From Diphasiastrum complanatum (taxonomy: Eukaryota > Streptophyta > Lycopodiopsida > Lycopodiales > Lycopodiaceae), in the NCBI GenBank assembly GCA_029204225.1, contig CM055095.1:67667940-67731939 (forward strand): a stretch of 64,000 nt of DNA, read 5' to 3'. Both the position numbers and the translations under genes were made by a program. Shown here piece after piece: positions 31,353 through 42,103 of this stretch. How positions within the stretch are numbered: the stretch's first letter is position 1; each line of letters opens with the position of its first letter. Below the pieces are notes generated by a model. That model searched no databases. It was not told the origin of the DNA and saw only the letters and a program-made list of their open reading frames with translations.

Positions 31353-33569
31353 TCAAGCCTCTCTTTTGGTGAGTAGATTCTCAGGTCTTAGCCTTGGTGG
31401 CCTTTGATAGTTTTTTCCACGATAAACTATGATAGCCTGGCCTTTCGATGTCGGAACAATCCCAACTAGAATCCCTCCACTTTCGTGTGCCAGCATTTTT
31501 GCAGTTTCTTCAATTTCTGCTCTGTTCTTTCCTTTGTAGATTAATTTGACCAATTCTCTGTGCTTCCAATGCAAATGCATATTTTCAATGACTCCATCAA
31601 AAACTCCACGTCTACCTACAAGCAAAAATGCATTCATTTTGAGGCCTAATTTTCGAAACATATGCTTCTCCTCATCAGAAATCATCTCCCGGTCAGCGGG
31701 TGGATCGGAAGGTTTTAGTAGTTTCTGAACTTTCCCTAACTCTTCTTCCGCTTTTGTTTTTCGCTGTACTGCAACAGCCAGTCGCCGCTGCTTTTTTTGA
31801 GCTTCGAGTACTCTCGCAGCTTTGATTGCAGCTATCCTGTCTCTTGGCAGCTCCTCATGATTTACCAAGATGTTAGAATTCACTTCGACCTCTGACGCTT
31901 GGGACACAATACTAGATGACGTTGGCATAAGCTCGCCAGCTTCTTTCCTTTCTGAGTGCACAATGTTCTCTTTTCCTACTCTCTCCTCTTGTTCCAGCAG
32001 AGCTTTTGTCATGGCTTCTCTCTCTGCAAGAACTTCAGCCAAAGCCTGGGGAAGAAAATCTTTTCCTCTGTATAAAGTGATGAACTCCCTATCTCTAGAA
32101 AGGAGTACACCTCCTGTGAGCAGCTTAAGCTCTTCGGCCATCAATTCGCCATTTGTGTTTTGCACACCCCTCTTCACGGCAATTTTGGCGACCTCGCATT
32201 TCTCCCACAGCTTAACAATAGCCATAGCCAATCCTTGATGACCTCTATTTCTTCCAAGCGCAAAATGAGGTTGCAGTGATCTAGCAAGTCTCCTGAGATT
32301 TGTCATCTCTACATTGCTTAGTTTTGGATGAACTCCATAAGGCAAAAGCCGAAAAGGTGGTTTGAAGGTAGCTTCAACTGGAGGGAGTACATCACCATCT
32401 ACAGGAACAGGCCGTTTGCTCCCAGTCCAATCCTTGTATCGAGGTCCAAGATCGTCCAAAAAATGATCCATTTCTGTTTCATACTCGAGATCACAAGCAA
32501 ATAAGTCAAGATCATTGCCCTGTGGCTCTGAGGGGTTCGCCATAGCAATTTGCTCGGAATCAGGATCAAAAGAAGCCTCATTTTCATCTTCTTTGTCTTC
32601 TTCTTCGGATGAAACCTCCTCTACTTCTTCTAATGAAACACTGTCAATCATCGCCTTAGGAGCTGGGCCACTATAATCCTTACCTCTGTATACCATTGCT
32701 GCACCTCCAGATCTCCAAATCACCAACCCTCCAGTCTTTCTCTCCAAGTCTTGGTGAATCTTCCTCATGTTCAAAGCTGAAGGACACTCACATTTCACTT
32801 TTACTATTTCAGAATTACGCCAGCGCTCATGGATGCCAGCCACAATACCATCTGTGACTCCAAGTCTACCGATTTTCAAGCGTTTCTCGAGTCGGATACC
32901 AAGAGTTCTCAGTCTCCTCAGCTCTGGCTGTGGGATGAGAAGCTCCGCCAAAGATGGAGGCTTCACGCTTTCGGGTTTGTGTAGAGGGGCCTTATCAGTT
33001 CCAATTGCATCTGCAGCAGCTCTCTCCCAAGGAAACTTGCAGTCCGTTTCCAATGATTGAGAACTTCCTGGTGCAGGAATCGGATGATCAGGAGTGCTCC
33101 AGCTCTTATCAAGGTAAGGGAAGAAAGGCTCTCCCACAGCTGGAACAAAGAGTGGGCTCGGAAGTCGATGAATACTTTGTTGCTGCTGAAGCCCTACTTT
33201 GGTATGGCTAAGGTCTTTTATGCTACGTAGCTTTTCTGCAATCCCAGAAATGGCTGAACCTTCCTCTTTCTCCCGAGAAGAGCTAGAAACTTGCATTGAT
33301 TGTTTTGGACTAAGCTGATAATGATGAGAATTTGAAGAGAAATTACTTTTTGAAGCACCTTGCTGTTGCCAAGGTTCTTTGAGAAGATTACCACTCCGCT
33401 TGAAAGAAAACGTTTCCTTCTTCCGTGTAGTGCTTCCGCTAGGCATGGCAGTAGCCTCACTGACATCATTCTTAGCCCTACTGCGTGTCATTTGAGAAAA
33501 TGACTGATTCTGGAAAGAAAACTCAAACACATTTGAAAGCTTTCTTTGGATCGCCATATATATTTGCAA
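31353..33569 (-). CDS. CRM-domain splicing factor (CRS1/CFM2-like), three domains, intronless (left)
   Basis: A 738-residue open frame. CRM domains are RNA-binding folds of plant proteins needed to splice group II and some group I introns, mostly in plastids. After about 210 residues of Ser/Gln-rich sequence come CRM1 (about 213-300, RLKIGRLGVTDGIVAGIHER), an acidic linker, CRM2 (about 413-507, LGRNRGHQGLAMAIVKLWEK) and CRM3 (about 630-722, LLVGRRGVFDGVIENMHLHW). Each ends in a YRGK motif. The first 16 residues are not gene sequence: they read into the 0.94-kb repeat, which cuts off the real start. Plant CRM genes normally have many introns; here there are none. With no native start and a stop before CRM4 it is probably a pseudogene with a long open frame. 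Confidence 0.85.
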   Translation of the reverse strand: MQIYMAIQRKLSNVFEFSFQNQSFSQMTRSRAKNDVSEATAMPSGSTTRKKETFSFKRSGNLLKEPWQQQGASKSNFSSNSHHYQLSPKQSMQVSSSSREKEEGSAISGIAEKLRSIKDLSHTKVGLQQQQSIHRLPSPLFVPAVGEPFFPYLDKSWSTPDHPIPAPGSSQSLETDCKFPWERAAADAIGTDKAPLHKPESVKPPSLAELLIPQPELRRLRTLGIRLEKRLKIGRLGVTDGIVAGIHERWRNSEIVKVKCECPSALNMRKIHQDLERKTGGLVIWRSGGAAMVYRGKDYSGPAPKAMIDSVSLEEVEEVSSEEEDKEDENEASFDPDSEQIAMANPSEPQGNDLDLFACDLEYETEMDHFLDDLGPRYKDWTGSKRPVPVDGDVLPPVEATFKPPFRLLPYGVHPKLSNVEMTNLRRLARSLQPHFALGRNRGHQGLAMAIVKLWEKCEVAKIAVKRGVQNTNGELMAEELKLLTGGVLLSRDREFITLYRGKDFLPQALAEVLAEREAMTKALLEQEERVGKENIVHSERKEAGELMPTSSSIVSQASEVEVNSNILVNHEELPRDRIAAIKAARVLEAQKKQRRLAVAVQRKTKAEEELGKVQKLLKPSDPPADREMISDEEKHMFRKLGLKMNAFLLVGRRGVFDGVIENMHLHWKHRELVKLIYKGKNRAEIEETAKMLAHESGGILVGIVPTSKGQAIIVYRGKNYQRPPRLRPENLLTKREA

Positions 33570-34462
33570 ATCCGTCGATCCATATCACTCTAACTGCTCC
33601 TCTTCTATCTATATGGCTTGCATCCTCGCTCGCTCGCTCCCAATTTCACATTGTACCAGCTAGTTCGGGGTGGCCCCATCAGGGTATAACTGGGTCGGGT
33701 CCTGATCCAAAGGAAATTCGGTTAAGGATGGAACATAAACACTAGTGCTTGGGAAAAACCTCTTGCCACTTATACCCTACTAAAATCTACTATAAAATTG
33801 GAGTTATGAGAATCCTAGTTTTTCCACCTTTTGAATCCATAGCATTTGTGAGGCGCGATATCGAACATGTGGCATCATCCGGTTGGCTAGGATGAGGCAG
33901 ATTTTGAGCCATAGTAGAGGTTCTAAAACGTTTTTAATTTTCACCGTAGATATGCAACTGCTACGTCTAGTATTCATCATCCAATGGTGGGCTACGTGCT
34001 GTAGCCACCCTCGCCGCTCCAACGGAGTGCTACAGCAGGTCATGACGAATACCTAGTCCTTAACTTCGAAAAGGATAGGATCACTTTTACTGCACAAATT
34101 TTAGTGGAAAGTCTAAGATCCTACAACTTTCCATTTCTAAACTTCTATTTCCTACATAATTTTTTTTTGTCTTCCTTTGTAAATTTCTTTATTTAAGATT
34201 TCAAGACCTTTTAGTTTACGTTTACACACTCATATTTACTCTATATAATGTATTGTGCCTTGTCCTAGTACTCTTGAAAGTTGAACCATGATGTGTACTA
34301 TGTAATAAGCTTTGATGAAAAATTAATAATGACCAGGGAGTCTGGACCTATGTACATTGCAGTGTTAACATACTCATTGAATGCAAACCACACTGCTATG
34401 CTCTCATATTCATCTAAATAAAACATACAAAACTTCATTCAGAAATTTGCTTAAGCTTGATA
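33523..34462. repeat. 0.94-kb interspersed repeat, left-arm copy
   Basis: Sequence beginning TCAAACACATTTGAAAG and ending GCTTAAGCTTGATA. It recurs at 41177-42101 in the same orientation and at 55354-56293 inverted. It contains a short GCTCGCTCGCTC run and an inverted repeat GTGCTGTAG/CTACAGCA (about 33989 and 34030). No coding capacity, LTR or clear terminal inverted repeats. Its left edge replaces the 5' end of the CRM gene. Confidence 0.88.
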
Positions 34463-35150
34463 CGTGGCAAAAGTGTACGAAAGTGATTGCATTGATAAAA
34501 TCATAGGCTTATATTCCAACGTCAACCCTGCATGAACTAAACCAATTGGCATGCCAACAACCATACATGTGGAGTTGCACGGTGCACCAATAATATCTCA
34601 AAATTTTCCTCTACAAGGGCAATTATACCATTCCCTTAATAATCAGACTAATAGCAATTACTTCAACCATTACACAAGCATGCATACATTATGCATGTCT
34701 AACGTAACAAGGTAAAATTAGGCAACATCAAACCACACCAACACATTATGCAAAAAAAACATAAATACTAAACACTATCAAAAAAATGGTTTCATCAAGT
34801 TCACTAATACAATATGATTTACAAAAAAATGAACAATATGGTTCTAGATTTACTTCACATACATGCAAGAGTGAATCCCTTGCATGATTATAGGGTTTAG
34901 GAATCGCCATCCTTTGAGACTTGATAATAATTGGCACTCCCATAGTTGCCTTTTTAAAAGCTTACAAAATTATATTAGTGTCCGAGTAACTACTCCAAAA
35001 GCTACGTCAAAACTCCTTCTTAGCAACACACCATATCATATATGTCGGTGCTATATAGTCAACCATCATGTACAAGAGATGGTTTCCACTCTGCTTTACA
35101 TATATAATCAACATAAGTCCTCTCGCCTTCCCATCAAGTTCATTGAAATA
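34463..35150. other. AT-rich stretch without a recognisable gene
   Basis: Lies between the 0.94-kb repeat and a Copia LTR; mirrored at 54666-55353. Short frames on both strands without motifs. Confidence 0.45.
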
Positions 35151-35543
35151 TGTTGGAGTTAATCTTCACTCCGACTCAACTGAATTCAATTCCTGAGCAT
35201 CATATACTATGTAAATATTCTCTCTCTATAATAGCATGCAGTCTTACTCACACAAGTCGAACTGTCTATGCAATACATCGACTTGAAGCAGAAGCAGGAT
35301 CGACTTTGTACAATTAGCAGCAAAATAGTTCAAACGATGGATCAAACAAATGTGCATCCTCGATCCGATCCGATCCAGGGTCGAAAAATTCCTTTTTGAC
35401 AAGAGTTACATTGGGTCGGAAAAATCCGATACTGGATTTTTCGATCTTCTGGAAAAAACTCGAGCCTTCTGTTTCTGGGATTTGTGAAGTTTTCAAGATG
35501 CTCATTAACAAATGGATTTGAGGCTGAGCATCGAATTTCAACA
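35151..35543 (-). mobile_element. Copia 3' LTR (393 bp), left copy
   Basis: On the minus strand it begins TGTTGAAATTCG immediately after the polypurine tract ATTAAGGGGGAG (35544-35555) and ends CTCCAACA, so the ends are TGTTG/CAACA. It contains repeated GGATCGGATCGGATCG. The pol end of the same element lies directly upstream. Confidence 0.85.
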
Positions 35544-35555
35544 CTCCCCCTTAAT

Positions 35556-35790
35556 GTGGATCCTGAAAAGTTTTGATCTTCAGATTTAACATGTCGTTGA
35601 ATCTGAGATGATGTATCTTTGATAGGGCCTTTGTGAAGTAATCTGCTGCCATTGATTCTGTCCTGCAGTAGACTAATGATACCTCCTTGCTTTGCACTTT
35701 CTCTCTTAAATAATGATACATGATTTGCTAGAAATCGGAGCAATGTCAGATTTCTCGGTGCGTGCACAACGTCTACCAGTAAAGATTCCA
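35556..35790 (-). pseudogene. Copia RNase H C-terminus, left copy
   Basis: The minus strand reads HYLRERVQSKEVSLVYCRTE and AADYFTKALSKIHHLRFNDM, ending at a stop and polypurine tract. This is the final segment of Copia RNase H (usual form HFIRExVxxGxIxxxYxxT...ADxFTKALxxxxF). A stop lies just before the QIMYHYL segment. The remainder of pol is absent. Confidence 0.88.
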
Positions 35791-35799
35791 TAGGCGAAC

Positions 35800-36455
35800 A
35801 CAAAAGAAAAATGCGCTTTGCAGAAGCATTATCGGATCAAGAGCTAGAGCTTATTATCAACACAAAATTATCAGTCATATGAATATTTAATATACGAATA
35901 ATTTATCTGCATGGCATGAATTGATGAATCAGAACAGAATGATAATGCATTCGACCAAATACTAGACGATTCAGATTGCTGGCATAGGAATTCTATGATC
36001 GCAAATTGTACAAGTCTGAATGCAAATACAAGGGGCATTCTTCCTGAAACAATACTTTGGTATAACAAAGAGGAAGAACGATCTATTGCGCTCTTGCTTG
36101 AATCAATTATCACTCTATCTTACACTGTCTTGATTAAATTCTGATCTACTGATCTTATCATCACAATGACAGATGCACGTGAGAGTAGTCGGTGATGCCT
36201 GATTAGTGGAGAGAAGAGTGGATATTAGGCACCGTCACCGCTTTGGGTTGTAACCGCCTTGCTTTGTTAGTGACCTCCAATTAAGGTTTGTACTTTACAA
36301 AATGGGATTAAGGCACCATGCTGCTAGATCAATTTAGTTGAGAAGTCGAAGAATTCGATGTCGATGTTAGCTGATGCCATGCCCCTGACGTGTCGATGCA
36401 GTGTCGCATCACCCAAAAAGGGTTTCCAGCAGAGATGAAGTTGAGAGCCGAGTCT
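35800..36455. other. Stretch without a recognisable gene
   Basis: Mirrored at about 53360-54015. It holds an 80-aa frame on minus (35871-36113) kept in the other arm, with no motif I know. Confidence 0.4.
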
Positions 36456-36822
36456 GAGAGCACGAGAATAATTAGTGCTAGGCTAAATGAATATTTTGTG
36501 AGCCCCATGGTAATTCCCGAAAGATGGAAAGCCATGTGGGAGCTAGAAATTTAGAGTCTCTCATGGCAGCTGACATATTTACAAAGGGGTTAAGTCAGGA
36601 GCACACAAGAGTTTTTGTGCTATCTTGAATTTAAAACTCAAGGCATTCAAGGATCCAGATTAAGGGGGGTGTTGAATTCCTATCCTCTCCATCTCTTATC
36701 TCTTCACTAATATAGATCCATTCTTTTGTTATATTTTAATACATTGAAATGTCGCATAGCTTGTAGAAATACAAGGAACAGTTGATGACAGTATTTCGGA
36801 GCCTAAAACAAAGTGAAAAATC
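36400..36822 (+). pseudogene. Second Copia 3' end: pol tail, polypurine tract, LTR start (left)
   Basis: AADIFTKGLSQEHTRVFVL ends the RNase H frame near 36630. The polypurine tract TTAAGGGGGG lies at 36660-36669, and an LTR beginning TGTTGAATTCC starts at 36670. The LTR breaks off near 36825, so it is partial. Upstream, 36400-36550 encodes AEMKLRAESESTRIISARLN and SPMVIPERWKAMWE, not a retroelement motif I know; a copy of this part also occurs at 47461-47551. Confidence 0.8.
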
Positions 36823-37089
36823 GATCCTTTGTATATTTTTTTGATACTTTGAAAAGTTCGATAATGTCGGTCTAAAATCTGACCCAACAACTTCGCGTTG
36901 ACAATCCGCCTACATTGTACATGCAGTTATAGTTATGAGGCGGTTGTAATAACTATAGAAAATATCAGTTATAGATATTTTGAGTAGTATATCAAGATAA
37001 GTATCTTCATAAAAAATTTTCTACTGATTATTCGAGTTTCTGTAGCCAGCGTTATCACGTTCAACGATTGTAAGTTGGAGTTATCACTT

Positions 37090-37529
37090 GAAGCATTGTA
37101 CTCACTATTTGATATTAATCAGAGTGCAAATTTCAGTCCCACTACTGTATCGTTTCATTGTGCATCTTTGAGAAGAACCATTCAGCAACTGAGAGAGAGA
37201 CCTTGGGCATGATTTAATCTGTCAAAAAATTTCGACATTACTTGATTAGCTATGCATTCACTTTATATGTCGATCATTATCCTATCAAGTACTTGGTAAA
37301 TAAGCCTGACTTGTCGGGAAGAATAGCTCAATGGATTCTCCTATTATCTGAAGTTGATTATATAGTCGAGGTTCGACCCGGTAAATACCATTCGAATGCA
37401 GATTATTTATCAAGACTCAAAATTAGAGAACAAAAGGATCCAGTTTCTGATACGCTTCCAAATGAGGACATAATTCAAACTGAAGATCATTTTGATGGAA
37501 AAGGAGTTGTGGGAGATCGTGACAGGTGA
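37090..37529 (+). pseudogene. Ty3/gypsy RNase H fragment
   Basis: Reads EKNHSATERETLGMI (stop) SVKKFRHYLISYAF, then TLYVDHYPIKYLVNKPDLSG, RIAQWILLLSEVDYIVEVRP and GKYHSNADYLSRL. This is the canonical end of Ty3 RNase H, which degrades the RNA strand during reverse transcription. One stop interrupts it. A purine tract (TTTGAGGGGGAGGAG, 37872-37886) and presumed LTR start follow. In the right arm most of this block is deleted. Confidence 0.9.
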
Positions 37530-37886
37530 AGAGACAAGGTCAGTGTTGTTGGTGACTTAGAATTCATGGTATGCGGATAATATTGAATATTTGCAAACTT
37601 TGCAATATCCAATGGGAATGATCAGGGAGGAAAAAAATGTTTTCCAACACGAGTCGCTCCCTATACAATAACTTCACGCATTTTGTACAAAATGGGAAAT
37701 GATGAGGAACTTAGAAGATGTTTGGAAAACGATAAGATCCAGCAAGTAATCAGATCTTTTCGTGCAGAAGACTTCTTTTAGAAAGAAGTAAATCTCTTGG
37801 TTTTACGTAAACAAACTTCAATCCATGCTTTTCCAAGAGAGATACATTTTTATTTTTCTTCAACTTCACAATTTGAGGGGGAGGAG

Positions 37887-38129
37887 AGTTATACTTTAAT
37901 TTTTTCAATTTTTGAAATTTTTTAATCTATTGGGCTCTTTAAGTGTCTCAAAATTTGAACACTATGTATCGAATATTTATATGTCTCCAAATATTCGAAA
38001 TTTTAGATACCAGTCGGTATCGAGACATTCTAAATATTTGAGAGTCGAGTCGATATGAGTGAGTATCGAAAAATTCTAATATGTTTTAGAGACGAGTTGA
38101 TATGAGTCAGTATCGAAAAACTCTAATTT
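37887..38129 (+). mobile_element. Start of a Ty3-type 3' LTR
   Basis: Directly follows the polypurine tract. Contains repeats of GTCGATATGAGTCAGTATCG and ATCGAGACATTC-like motifs. Its right-arm counterpart is 45333-45505. The LTR end could not be fixed. Confidence 0.6.
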
Positions 38130-39404
38130 TTGGTGAGTTTGTGGGAAGTGACAGGAGGTGCTATTGTAAATCGCCAGGCATAGGGCATCAAGTTTAGTAA
38201 TTGTTAAAACGACATAAAAAAATAGGGTTTGTAAAAATTTTGAGACACTATTTTTCAATAGAAAAACACTTAGAACTTTGTCTATATAGGCCACATAAAT
38301 GGACCAGTTTTTGGAGACACCTTTCTAACTCTAAAGGTAGGAGTAGCTTGTAGATTCTTCGCTACACTCCGTCAGTTAGATAGGTGGTAGAAATTTTCTA
38401 GAAAGAGGTTAGCCAGAAAAATGCGCAAAGAGCTTGTTCAAATAGTATTGAATGGTCTTAACGATGATTTCTCTAACCTTGTTCAATCCTATGCTATTGT
38501 CGTAACTCACTGAACTCAATTTTCTAGGTTTTACGTAGTATTTGAGATATCGTTCCCCCAAAGAGATCAGAGTTCTGGTTAATATTTAATAATAAAAGGT
38601 TTTGTATAGTGAAATTGATCATGAACAGATATTCTTGTCACGCGGCCAGTACTGCCTGTTGTTCAAAGTTTAAATGTTTACTCAATTTACACATCATTTT
38701 AAAGTATCTAATTATCTTCTGGATAAAACTTTACACAATCAGCGCTGAATCGAATTAGAGACCCCTCCAACTACACAAGCCATAACAGTGAATCTATGCA
38801 ATTCCAATGCTTTATGAGAACATATATGACTAAGCAATTAAGCCAACCTGCAAATGAATGGAGGATCTACACCACCGAGTATTCTACTTATCATATCAAT
38901 AAACATAGGATTGTACTGAACAAGAGACAATGGTATGCTTGTTGCAGCCTGATTTAGATCATCAAATATATGTACTACAATGCGCATTCACCACGTTGCA
39001 TTTCATGACACTTAATTGAACATAGAGCTTATACTTAGTACTCAAGCACATAAGCATAAACCCGAAAATGATAATCAGAAAGCAAGAGCGAGTCACAATA
39101 ATACAACGTATAAGGTACTCATCACTTTTTACTTCAATATATTTCATCTTAAACAGCCGAGTACAAGGGCTCTTTATAGCCTCGCGGCTGTCCATAACCG
39201 TTTAACTACTATAACTGACTGAGATATCGAATTCCATTCTTCAAGTCAGTATCGATCATTCTTCGAGTATTTTTCCTTAGGAATTCTATTTCAGCATAAA
39301 AACTCTAAAAACTATTTTGCAGAACTAAAATGGCCTATCTGCCATAATAAACAAGATCTCTATTTACAAATAAGAGTGAAAAGGATAGAAAGAAGAATCA
39401 TGTG
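38130..39404. other. Palindrome spacer, AT-rich, no clear gene
   Basis: Near 38400-38520 a plus frame reads ELVQIVLNGLNDDFSNLVQS, reminiscent of a Copia gag segment, but too short to be sure. Otherwise nothing recognised. Confidence 0.35.
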
Positions 39405-41175
39405 AGCCTTCACATGTCCTCGCCCTCATCTCCATCAGCTCCCGCTAATGATGAAGATGTGGAACTGTAGCTGCGTCCGGCCAGGTATTGTGAATAACTT
39501 TCTTGATTATATCTGGTATTCCTCCAATGGATGCAGTACCTTTTGTGAAGCCTGTACAGAATTTCACACTCAAGGTTGCAGAACGGTGTCCAGTCCCTAG
39601 CATCACCACAATCATTAACTGTTAACTCCGAATACAAACCTACTGTTCTTTGCCCCAAAGATTTCAGTCTGAATTTCAGAAACGACAAGTCTTTAAGAAA
39701 TTTAGGGTAATCATCAGCCTGGGCTGCACTGCCCTTCCTTAAGATGTGTGATAAACAAATCCTTTGGTAAGTGGAAGGTAGTCCAGTCGGGAATACATAA
39801 TTTGTACAATCAGTATAGTCCTACATATAAATCCTGCCAGATCCGACATTCGATAAGTCATCCATATACGATGAGCGAACTTCCCTTTTTTCATTAGTAT
39901 GGATTAACATGCAATTTCCACAAACTTGGATAATAAAAATCAATTAACTTGTCCAATCGAGGTTTCTTTAAATTCTTACATACATCGAGCACCTTTGTAT
40001 TCTTGGTAACAATGAAGCTTAGGTGATGGTGATTCTTAAAAATCTCATCTGATTCTCTGAGAAAATTAAGTTCCTTTGTTCGAATGTACTCCAGGACGTA
40101 AATTGATGAGCTTCCAATTAGCATTTCTGTGAGACCGGGCTGTTCAACTATAAAATAACCTTGAAGGACTACCCAAGCCAGACATCGTTGTTCTTCTAAG
40201 GATAATTTTTCCCACATTTTTAGAAACTCAATATCACTCCACACTGAATGCTATTGGTCATTCGTGTAGCCCTTTATACCAGGCAAAAAAGCATATTCCA
40301 TCATCCATAAATGCTCTATATTCCGTAACTGCGACATAGTAGAGAATACCTTTCTTTTTATATGAATGAACTCATTAGCCAATACCTGATTTGGTCCCAC
40401 TAGATCTCATATCGCTGTTCGCTTCTTGTTGTGAATTGAAGCAATTGGTAGCTGAGAAGCATTTCCTGATCCGACTCGGTTATTGCTGGATCTCTGAATC
40501 GATCCGTGGCGCTTTCCATCATCGAGAACTCAGCCAGCAACCTAATGTCTGTGTAGATTGATCTGTTTGCATAGGCTTAGTATTCAACTGTAATTGCAGC
40601 TCCTGAATTCTCTTCTCAAGAACCCCCACTAGCTCATGATCAGTGACCTTTACACAGGCCATGTGCAGGTCTTTAGTTTCCGTGGCTACGGAATCTGCCT
40701 CTTCTTCGTCGTCTGAACTTGATATGCTTTCAATCTCAGGCTCTCAAAACACAATGGTGGACAAAGCATCATTTTCTTTTTGAATAGGGGCCAAAAAATT
40801 TAATTTGAAAACCTCCATATTTTCCACCCTATATTTTTCAAATTTTGCTTTGTTTACCGAAATGCCTCCTTTCTCTGTGGTAACGAAATAAATAAACGTC
40901 TTTAGGCTCTGATTTTCAATCTGAGCTTTTAATGCTTCTTCCTTTAAATCAAAGACACCCTCCTGATAAGATTTTGCCATTTCCATCCTAGGATGGATGT
41001 CATCGAGTTCCTTCATTAATTTTGAGTTTGAAAGCTGAGCAGCTACGAGTTTCTGCTGCTCTGACAGGAGTAGGTTCTTTTGTGCTGAATATTCAGCTTT
41101 CAGTTCTTCCTCTCGCCTTTGCCTTTCATCTTTTGCAGCTCTTCCAACTCACTCGCTTCTTCCAAATCCTGAAGC
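39405..41175 (-). pseudogene. Partial tandem copy of the spacer ORF (C-terminal half)
   Basis: Direct repeat of 42104-43850, so it encodes the coiled-coil and C-terminal parts of the unknown protein described at 42104-45237, including the acidic end GADGDEGEDM. It lacks about 37 bp present in the other copy near 42610 and has several frame changes and stops. Its upstream (right) end stops in a run reading SS-EASEL next to the 0.94-kb repeat. Not functional. Confidence 0.8.
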
Positions 41176-41176
41176 A

Positions 41177-42101
41177 TCAAACACATTTGAAAGGTTTCTT
41201 TGGATCGCCATATATATTTACAAATCCGTCGATCCATATCGCTCTAACTACTCCTCTTCTATCTATATGGCTTGCATCCTCGCTCGCTCGCTCCCAATTT
41301 CACATTGTACCAGTTAGTTTGGGGTGGCCCCATCAGGATATAACTAGGTGTCCTGATCCAAAGGCAATCGGTTGAGGATGGAACATAAACACTAGTGCTT
41401 GGGAAACCTCTTGCCACTTATACCCTACTAAAATCTACTATAAAACTGGAGTTCTGGGAATCCTAGTTTTCATTTGTGAGGCGTGATATCGAACACGTGG
41501 CATCATCCGAATGGCTAGAATGAGGCAGATTTTGAGCCATAGCAGAGGTTCTGAAACATTTTTAATCTTCACCGTAGATATGCAACTGCTATATATGGTA
41601 TTCGTCATCCAACGGTGGGCTACGTGCTGTAGCCACCCTCGTTGCTCCTGCGGAGTGCTACAGCAGGTAGCCCACCTCTGCATGATGAATACCTAGTCCT
41701 TAACTTCGAAAAGGATAGGATCACTTTTACTGCACAAATTTTTGTGGAAAGTCTAAGATCTACAACATTCCATTTCTAAACTTCTATTTCATACATAATT
41801 TTTTTTTGTCTTCCTTTGTAAATTTCTATATTTAAGATTTCAAGACCTTTTAGTTTACGTTTACACACTCATATTTACTCTATATAATGTATTGTGCCTT
41901 GTCCTAGTACTCTTGAAAGTTGAACCATGATGTGTACTATGTAATAAGCTTTGATTAAAAATTAATAATGACCATGGAGTCTGGACCTATGTACATTGCA
42001 GTGTTAACATACTCATTGAATGCAAACCACACTGCTATGCTCTCATATTCATCTAAATAAAACATACAAAACTTCATTCAGAAATTTGCTTAAGCTTGAT
42101 A
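41177..42101. repeat. 0.94-kb interspersed repeat, spacer copy
   Basis: Same start and end as 33523-34462 and same orientation, more diverged (for example, missing GGTCGG near 41348 and a 20-bp gap near 41470). It lies exactly between the two tandem copies of the spacer ORF. Confidence 0.9.
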
Positions 42102-42103
42102 TG

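Larger units (their letters stand above)
25730..38129. repeat. Left arm of a giant inverted repeat (about 12.4 kb)
   Basis: Reads as the reverse complement of 52987-64000 and then 45333-45950. Anchor pairs: 25730 with 64000, 28166 with 61560, 31353 with 58369, 34462 with 55354, 35151 with 54665, 36781 with 53035, 36823 with 45950. The arm is continuous, whereas the right arm is split by 7.0 kb. It carries an ANTH pseudogene, segment A, a CRM gene copy, a 0.94-kb repeat, two Copia 3' ends and a Ty3 fragment. Confidence 0.95.

Noticed and set aside
31353-31355. TGA read as selenocysteine or corrected by organelle-type U-to-C RNA editing
   Set aside because: This is a nuclear-type gene with a second frame lesion nearby; ordinary pseudogene decay is enough.
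30814-33211. Plus-strand frames of 60-147 aa inside the CRM copy, and the matching set at 56511-58908
   Set aside because: Antisense shadows of the CRM gene, mirrored only because the arm is duplicated.
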